From an uncultured Bacteroidota bacterium (lineage in GTDB: Bacteria; Bacteroidota; Bacteroidia; Bacteroidales; GCA-2748055), in NCBI GenBank assembly GCA_937129385.1, contig CAKZNC010000019.1, positions 1 through 62,604 on the forward strand: a stretch of 62,604 nt of DNA, given 5' to 3'. Positions 56,876 through 62,604 of this stretch are shown here, piece after piece. Both the position numbers and the translations under genes were made by a program. A model generated the notes under the pieces. It worked only from the letters and a program-made list of their open reading frames with translations, had not been told where the DNA came from and searched no databases. How positions within the stretch are numbered: position 1 is the stretch's first letter; the number at the start of each line of letters is the position of its first letter.

Positions 56876-59800
56876 ATGGGCATTGTACGTAGACAAAGCC
56901 CGGTTATTAGTGAAAATATGAAAATGCAAAAAATATCCCTTTCAATTGCTTTCCTGCTGTTAACTACGGCAGGCCTGTATGCACAGAATATCACGGAAGT
57001 AAGCACTTCCAGCACTCCGGTCACCTGTGGCGGAGCAGCTGACGGTACCATTACTGTTGAAATTCTTGGTGGCAACGGCGATTTGAACTACACCCTCTTC
57101 GACGGAGGAGTGATCGTTGCCTTCAGTGGACCCACAGCTGCCAGTACCTATACCTTTTCCGGCTACCCGAAAAGTGCAGACTATACGGTATTTATTGCTG
57201 ACTCCGATCCGGGAACAACAAATCTCTGGCTTCCGGCAGCAATTGGCGGACCGGATACGATCGATATCATCAGCGCAACCACAACAGATATCAATTGTGC
57301 GACCGTGAATGACGGTACAATCACTGTTGTTGCAACCGGGGAGGACGGAAACCTGGTCTATACCCTCACCGGACCGGTAGGTGATGTCAATAACAATGGA
57401 TTCTTTGAAAATCTGCCCACAGGTAGTTATGATGTAGTAGTCTCCCATGCAACATGCACAAGCACTGACGACACCACCGGCCTGTTCATCGATATCCCCC
57501 CCCTGCTTGTGGTCAATTCAGACAATATCTCCCCTGCTACATGTTACCAGGGAACCGATGGATCCATAGAGATAACACCCTCCGGAGGAACCCCTTCCGG
57601 TACAGGAACCGGCTATACCTATAGCTGGACAGGTCCCAACGGATTTACATCCAACAATGAAGATATCTTTGGCCTGGAAACAGGAGATTATACAGTGGAC
57701 GTGACTGATGCCAATGGATGCGTGGAAACAATTGGTCCGCTCACAGTTGGTGAGGGTACAGAAATTACCTTGCCCGTTGTGAATTCATCCAACGTGTCAT
57801 GTAATGGCGGAACTGATGGGACGGCAACCATTTCAGTTAACGGGGGAGTTGCTCCCTATAATTTTTCCTGGGACGGACAGAATACAGGGTTAAACAATAC
57901 TGCACAAAATCCGGCAAACCTGGTGGCCGATACTTACGATCTTACAATTACAGACAATGTGGGTTGTTCTGAGATATTTACAGGCGTGGTAGTAATCACC
58001 GAACCTGACCCGATCAGCGCAATCGTTGAAAGTACAACAAACGTAAGCTGCTTCAACGGATCAGATGGCACTGCTGATGTTACGATCAGCGGTGGAACCG
58101 GACCCTATTCATATGTATGGACTGCAACCGGTCCTTACACCTCCACCCAGGCCGATCCTACTGGTATGCCAGCCGACACCTATACCCTTGAAGTCACCGA
58201 TGCGAATAGCTGCGTCCAGCTATTCCCGGGACTCTTCTCAATCACTGAACCCCAGGATATCACCGCAACAATCAATGGATCAACCGATGTATCCTGTTTC
58301 GGCGGCAGCAACGGTGTGGCCCTCGTGACCGTAGCCCAGGGAACACCAGGGTATACCTATGTCTGGACTGGCGACGGAACCGGTCATGCCAGTACGATGG
58401 AAGACCCGAACGACCTTGTGGCCGACACCTATGACCTGCAGGTGACGGATGCAAACTTATGTGTAAAAACATTCGACAATCTGGTCTCGATCGGACAGCC
58501 CGCAGATATAACAACCGGGATCAGTATTACTCATGTGGATTGTAACGGTGATGCTTCCGGAGAGATTGATATCAGCCCGTCAGGGGGAACCTCACCATAT
58601 ACCTATCTCTGGTCCGGACCAGGCGCATTCTCGTCAACAAATGACGACATCACTGGACTTGCTGCAGGTAGTTATGACCTGACCATCACCGATGCACAGG
58701 GATGTACAAAAGACTTCAATGACATTATTGTTCTCGAAAATACGGCCATCACGGCAATGTTTACCATCACGCCTCTTACTTGCAACGGCGCTGGAAACGG
58801 AGCCATCGATGCCAACATTTCAGGCGGTACACCGCCCTATTCATACAGCTGGTCTGGTGACAACGGGTATACCAATAATACAGATGAAGATATCAGCGGA
58901 CTTGATGCTGCAAATTACACGTTGACAGTTACAGACGCCCTGGGTTGTGTCCAGCCCTTCCCGGTACAGCCGGTAAGCGAACCGGATCCCCTGACCGCCA
59001 CATTCTCTCATGTAAATGCAACCTGCTTTGAGTCAGATGACGGAAGTATCAATATCTCTGTTTCCGGTGGAACCCCGGTATACGGATTTGCCTGGTCCGG
59101 TCCCAACGGGTTCACCTCGGGCAATGAAGATATTTCCGGACTTGAACCCGGGAGTTACAGCCTCGATATAACTGACCTCAACAGTTGTTTGGTCAGCTAT
59201 CCCGATGAAGTGACGATTACCGAACCATCAGATATAACCGTTACGGCGACAGCCACAAACATCTCCTGTAATGGTGCCGACGATGGTACAATATCGGTGG
59301 TCACCTCTGGCGGAACACCAGGGTATAATTATGCCTGGACCGGTCCCAACGGATTCACCTCGAATAATCAGAATATTGCCAGCCTTGAACCAGGAACCTA
59401 CAACCTGACTGTTACAGACAATAATACATGTGTAAGTTTAGAATCCGGGATTGCCACACTTACCGAACCAACCGCCATTACTGTTACATTCACAGGACAG
59501 ACCAACCTCGACTGTTTCGGTGATTCAAACGGTACAATCGACATTGACATCTCCGGCGGAAGTCCACCCTACCTGTTCTCATGGACCAATGAACTGGGAA
59601 CGGAGGTCTCCACCGATGAAGACCCAACCGGACTGCCGGCTGGAAGCTATTCTCTTGAGGTTACCGACAACGGTCCCTGTGTGGTTACCTACCCGGATGC
59701 AGTGGAACTTACAGAACCTGGCGAACTACTTACCACCCTTTCAAAGTCCGATGTGATCTGTGCCGGACAATCCAACGGAACAATCACCGTCAGCCCAACA

Positions 59801-62604
59801 GGGGGAACAGCTCCCTACGAACATTCACGTTTTTCAGGAGGACCATATAATCCTTCCGCTACATTTACAGGTCTGTCTAGCGGAACATACAGGATCTATA
59901 CCCGCGATGCCAGCGGTTGTACAACGAGCAGTACGATCCAGATCGCCGAACCAAATGCCCTCAATTATGAATACGGTATCTCCGGTCAGAACCAGTGTTT
60001 CGGAGATTCAAGTGTTACAATCTCTATCACCAATGTAACAGGTGGAATAGCTCCCTACCAGTATTCCATCGATGGAGGTGGCTCCTTCCAGACGGATCCC
60101 ACCTTCCCCAACCAGCCCGGAGGGTCATACCCTGTTGTGGTACGCGATGCCAACATGTGCGAACAGGCTATTGCTCCACTTACCGTTCTCGAACCCGATT
60201 CACTGGAGATCACATACTACAACCAGGTCGATGTCACCACCTGCTATGACACACCGGAAGGAAGGATCGAAATAATTGGTGACGGCGGAACTGGTGATAT
60301 CAGCTATTCCCTGGATGGTGGACCTGCATCCGATTTTGGAGAATTTACAGGTCTTATCGGTGGAACCTATACAGTAACTCTCATCGATGACAGGTCATGT
60401 ACCCGAGATACAATCGTTGAAATCTCAAGACCTGATGAACTCGTGGTTGACAACATCACCATTACCGATGTAAGCGGATGTACAGGCGATGCAACCGGTC
60501 AGCTCTCCGTTTCAGCTTCAGGGGGCACAGGAGCAATCAGGTATTCTATTGACGGAACGAATTTCAATGGTTCAGGTAACTTCAATAACCTGACGGCAGC
60601 AGATTACACCATCACAATCGAGGATGCAAACGGCTGTACTATTGACTCCACTGTTAACCTGGGCGAACCGCTGCCGATCTCCATCGACAGTGAATCTGCG
60701 CAGCCCGCAGCGTGCTTCGGAACCTCTACAGGGGAAGTTAGAGTGACTGTATCGGGAGGAACACCCGACTATACATATTCACTTGATCCTCCATTATTGC
60801 CCGACCAGGCCACCAGGACCTTCAGTGGTCTGCCGGCAGGAGATTACACCATCACAGTTACCGATAGTGAAAATTGTGGCCCTGTCGTTTCAGGCATAAT
60901 CACGGTCACCGAACCTCCTGAACTGATAGTGGATTCTGTTGCCGTGGTACAGATCTCCTGTAATGGAGCAGACGACGGAAAAATTGAAGTCTTCCTGCTC
61001 GGCGGTTCCTCCCCATACGAGTATTCAATCGATAACGAAGTTTCCTGGTCATCATCATCATCCTTCACGGGACTCGCCCCTGGTACATACGATGTATACG
61101 CAAGAGATGCCAACGGGTGCGCTGTATTTGTAGACACATATATGCTGAATGATCCGCCCGTCCTCACGGTCACAGCGCTGGTCACCGATGTAACCCCATG
61201 CTTCGGGGATACAAACGGTGCGATCTCTGCAACCGCCTCCGGCGGCTGGAACATGTATGAATACTCCATCGACGGGATCGACTTCCAGCCTGGTGGTGAC
61301 TTTGTAGATCTCGCTGCTGGTGACTACACCATTTTTGTGAGGGATACAGGCAGCTGCACATCATCTGTCGATGTGACCATCGATCAGCCTGAAGCTGTCA
61401 CTGCAACCATAAATAAAACCAATTATGTGGATCTCATCAGGGGTACCATTACCATCTCGGGTGCATCTGGAGGTACTCCTCCATACCAGTATTCGATAGA
61501 CGGACCAGCAGGTACCTTTACCGCGACAACTGATTACTCCGATCTCGAAGCCGGAGACTACGAAGTGGTCGTTAGAGATGCAAACGGATGTACCTACGAA
61601 GAAATAGTCACAATCTTCGATATCATACCCCTTGCGATGGTGATTAATGCTGTTGATGTGTCCTGCTTCGGATTCTCAGATGGAAGGATCGAATTCCAAC
61701 CACAGGATGCAGAGGGCGAAGTACAGTACTCGGTCGATGACGGAAATACCTGGACCACGGAGCCCCTGTTTACAGATCTTCCGGGGGATTCTACTTACAA
61801 TTTGTACGCCTACGATGAAGCCGGAAAAGAATTTACGGCCAGCTTAACCCTCTCGAGTCCGGAGGAACTTACTGTATTCAAGAGCGTTTCAGCTGCAAAC
61901 TGTAATGCATTTAGTGAGACTGGTAGTATCAACCTGACCATCAACGGAGGAACAGGAACAAAAACCGTGACATGGTCGGACGGATCCTCAACTGAGGACC
62001 TTGTGAATGTTGTGGCAGGAGAATATATTTTCACCATTGAAGACGAAAACCTCTGTACCCTTTCCGATACAGCTGTGATCCCTGCACTAGTGACAATAAA
62101 TGCCGAGGCAGGCAAAGATACTACCATTTGTGCGGGATCAACACTGGTACTGGATGCAACTCCCGCTAATGTGATGCTATGGGAGCCTGAAACCTACCTG
62201 AGTAATACTGGCGTGCCGAATCCTGTGGCCACAAATATCTCCGAATCTATTACTTATACCTACATGGCAAGGGAGACATCCTCAGGTTTCGGCTGCTACG
62301 ATATTGACACATTGCATGTCAATGTTCTTCCAACATATGGGCTGGAGATTACCCGGGATACATTCGCAATCGAAGGAACCATGATGCAGCTTGAAACATA
62401 TACCGACGGTAACTTTGTCTCCTGGCAATGGATACCGGAAACCGGGCTCGATGATGCTACTGTGCCTGACCCGGTGGCAAGTATACTCACAAGTACCACC
62501 TATACACTGATCGCAACCAATGATAACGGATGTATTGAAACAGACTCCGTATTCATTGAACTTGTGGAGGATATCACGGTCTATAATGCATTTTCACCAA
62601 ATGG
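56876..62604 (+). CDS. Giant SprB-repeat gliding-motility/adhesin-type protein, truncated at right edge (~1,909 codons visible)
   Basis: Missing from ORF track because open at edge. I read the frame from ATG 56876 (AGGAGG upstream) to the edge without a stop. Signal peptide MKMQKISLSIAFLLLTTAGLYAQ; ~21 SprB-like repeats of type CNGxxDGTIxVxxSGGTxPYxYxWTGPNGF...GLxAGxYxLTVTDxxGC; ends ITVYNAFSPNG, the start of a CHU_C-type C-terminal domain. Confidence 0.92.
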   Translation, partial: MGIVRRQSPVISENMKMQKISLSIAFLLLTTAGLYAQNITEVSTSSTPVTCGGAADGTITVEILGGNGDLNYTLFDGGVIVAFSGPTAASTYTFSGYPKSADYTVFIADSDPGTTNLWLPAAIGGPDTIDIISATTTDINCATVNDGTITVVATGEDGNLVYTLTGPVGDVNNNGFFENLPTGSYDVVVSHATCTSTDDTTGLFIDIPPLLVVNSDNISPATCYQGTDGSIEITPSGGTPSGTGTGYTYSWTGPNGFTSNNEDIFGLETGDYTVDVTDANGCVETIGPLTVGEGTEITLPVVNSSNVSCNGGTDGTATISVNGGVAPYNFSWDGQNTGLNNTAQNPANLVADTYDLTITDNVGCSEIFTGVVVITEPDPISAIVESTTNVSCFNGSDGTADVTISGGTGPYSYVWTATGPYTSTQADPTGMPADTYTLEVTDANSCVQLFPGLFSITEPQDITATINGSTDVSCFGGSNGVALVTVAQGTPGYTYVWTGDGTGHASTMEDPNDLVADTYDLQVTDANLCVKTFDNLVSIGQPADITTGISITHVDCNGDASGEIDISPSGGTSPYTYLWSGPGAFSSTNDDITGLAAGSYDLTITDAQGCTKDFNDIIVLENTAITAMFTITPLTCNGAGNGAIDANISGGTPPYSYSWSGDNGYTNNTDEDISGLDAANYTLTVTDALGCVQPFPVQPVSEPDPLTATFSHVNATCFESDDGSINISVSGGTPVYGFAWSGPNGFTSGNEDISGLEPGSYSLDITDLNSCLVSYPDEVTITEPSDITVTATATNISCNGADDGTISVVTSGGTPGYNYAWTGPNGFTSNNQNIASLEPGTYNLTVTDNNTCVSLESGIATLTEPTAITVTFTGQTNLDCFGDSNGTIDIDISGGSPPYLFSWTNELGTEVSTDEDPTGLPAGSYSLEVTDNGPCVVTYPDAVELTEPGELLTTLSKSDVICAGQSNGTITVSPTGGTAPYEHSRFSGGPYNPSATFTGLSSGTYRIYTRDASGCTTSSTIQIAEPNALNYEYGISGQNQCFGDSSVTISITNVTGGIAPYQYSIDGGGSFQTDPTFPNQPGGSYPVVVRDANMCEQAIAPLTVLEPDSLEITYYNQVDVTTCYDTPEGRIEIIGDGGTGDISYSLDGGPASDFGEFTGLIGGTYTVTLIDDRSCTRDTIVEISRPDELVVDNITITDVSGCTGDATGQLSVSASGGTGAIRYSIDGTNFNGSGNFNNLTAADYTITIEDANGCTIDSTVNLGEPLPISIDSESAQPAACFGTSTGEVRVTVSGGTPDYTYSLDPPLLPDQATRTFSGLPAGDYTITVTDSENCGPVVSGIITVTEPPELIVDSVAVVQISCNGADDGKIEVFLLGGSSPYEYSIDNEVSWSSSSSFTGLAPGTYDVYARDANGCAVFVDTYMLNDPPVLTVTALVTDVTPCFGDTNGAISATASGGWNMYEYSIDGIDFQPGGDFVDLAAGDYTIFVRDTGSCTSSVDVTIDQPEAVTATINKTNYVDLIRGTITISGASGGTPPYQYSIDGPAGTFTATTDYSDLEAGDYEVVVRDANGCTYEEIVTIFDIIPLAMVINAVDVSCFGFSDGRIEFQPQDAEGEVQYSVDDGNTWTTEPLFTDLPGDSTYNLYAYDEAGKEFTASLTLSSPEELTVFKSVSAANCNAFSETGSINLTINGGTGTKTVTWSDGSSTEDLVNVVAGEYIFTIEDENLCTLSDTAVIPALVTINAEAGKDTTICAGSTLVLDATPANVMLWEPETYLSNTGVPNPVATNISESITYTYMARETSSGFGCYDIDTLHVNVLPTYGLEITRDTFAIEGTMMQLETYTDGNFVSWQWIPETGLDDATVPDPVASILTSTTYTLIATNDNGCIETDSVFIELVEDITVYNAFSPN

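Noticed and set aside
58065-61847. Multiple small ORFs of 60-141 aa on both strands (e.g. 58065, 58272, 59451, 60844)
   Set aside because: All out of frame with the continuous SprB-repeat frame; artefacts of the edge-truncated long ORF not being listed.
56876-62604. DNA repeats in the SprB region considered as a CRISPR or satellite array
   Set aside because: Irregular ~190-280 bp protein-level repeats in a continuous reading frame, not short direct repeats with spacers.
1-62604. Whole-window search for tRNA/rRNA genes, transposases, prophage genes, defence systems or CRISPR
   Set aside because: None recognised by eye; genes are consistent with a core Bacteroidota chromosome. A tRNAscan/Infernal run would be needed to exclude small RNAs.

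Overview
This 62.6 kb chromosomal window is from a Bacteroidota (Bacteroidales-like) genome. The assignment rests on the gldKLMN/PorP type IX secretion locus, SprB repeats, DUF4270, and TAnnTTTG-type promoters. I see no rRNA, tRNA, CRISPR array or transposase. Main contents: (1) housekeeping genes: ldcA, yraN, metG, glmS, panC/panD, radA, PBP1A, topA, ung, trpS, rbfA. (2) A nucleotide-sugar cassette (wbpE/D/B/A-like, galE, rfbB) with no glycosyltransferase. (3) The T9SS core operon porP/sprF-gldK-L-M-N, preceded by a degenerate arginase-fold protein. (4) mlaE/mlaF-mobA followed by a Mo-bisPGD (Phs/Psr-like) sulfur oxidoreductase operon. That operon includes split YeeE/YedE half-transporters and a rhodanese-fold protein whose only cysteine is its last residue. 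(5) A three-gene envelope operon of unknown function. (6) The first ~1,900 codons of a giant SprB-repeat adhesin that runs off the right edge and is absent from the supplied ORF track. The most interesting non-coding pattern is three unrelated tandem repeats, all with period 7, each in the gap between convergent genes. The most interesting candidate system is the sulfur operon with its catalytic-Cys-less, C-terminal-Cys rhodanese. All calls come from reading the sequence; no database search was run.
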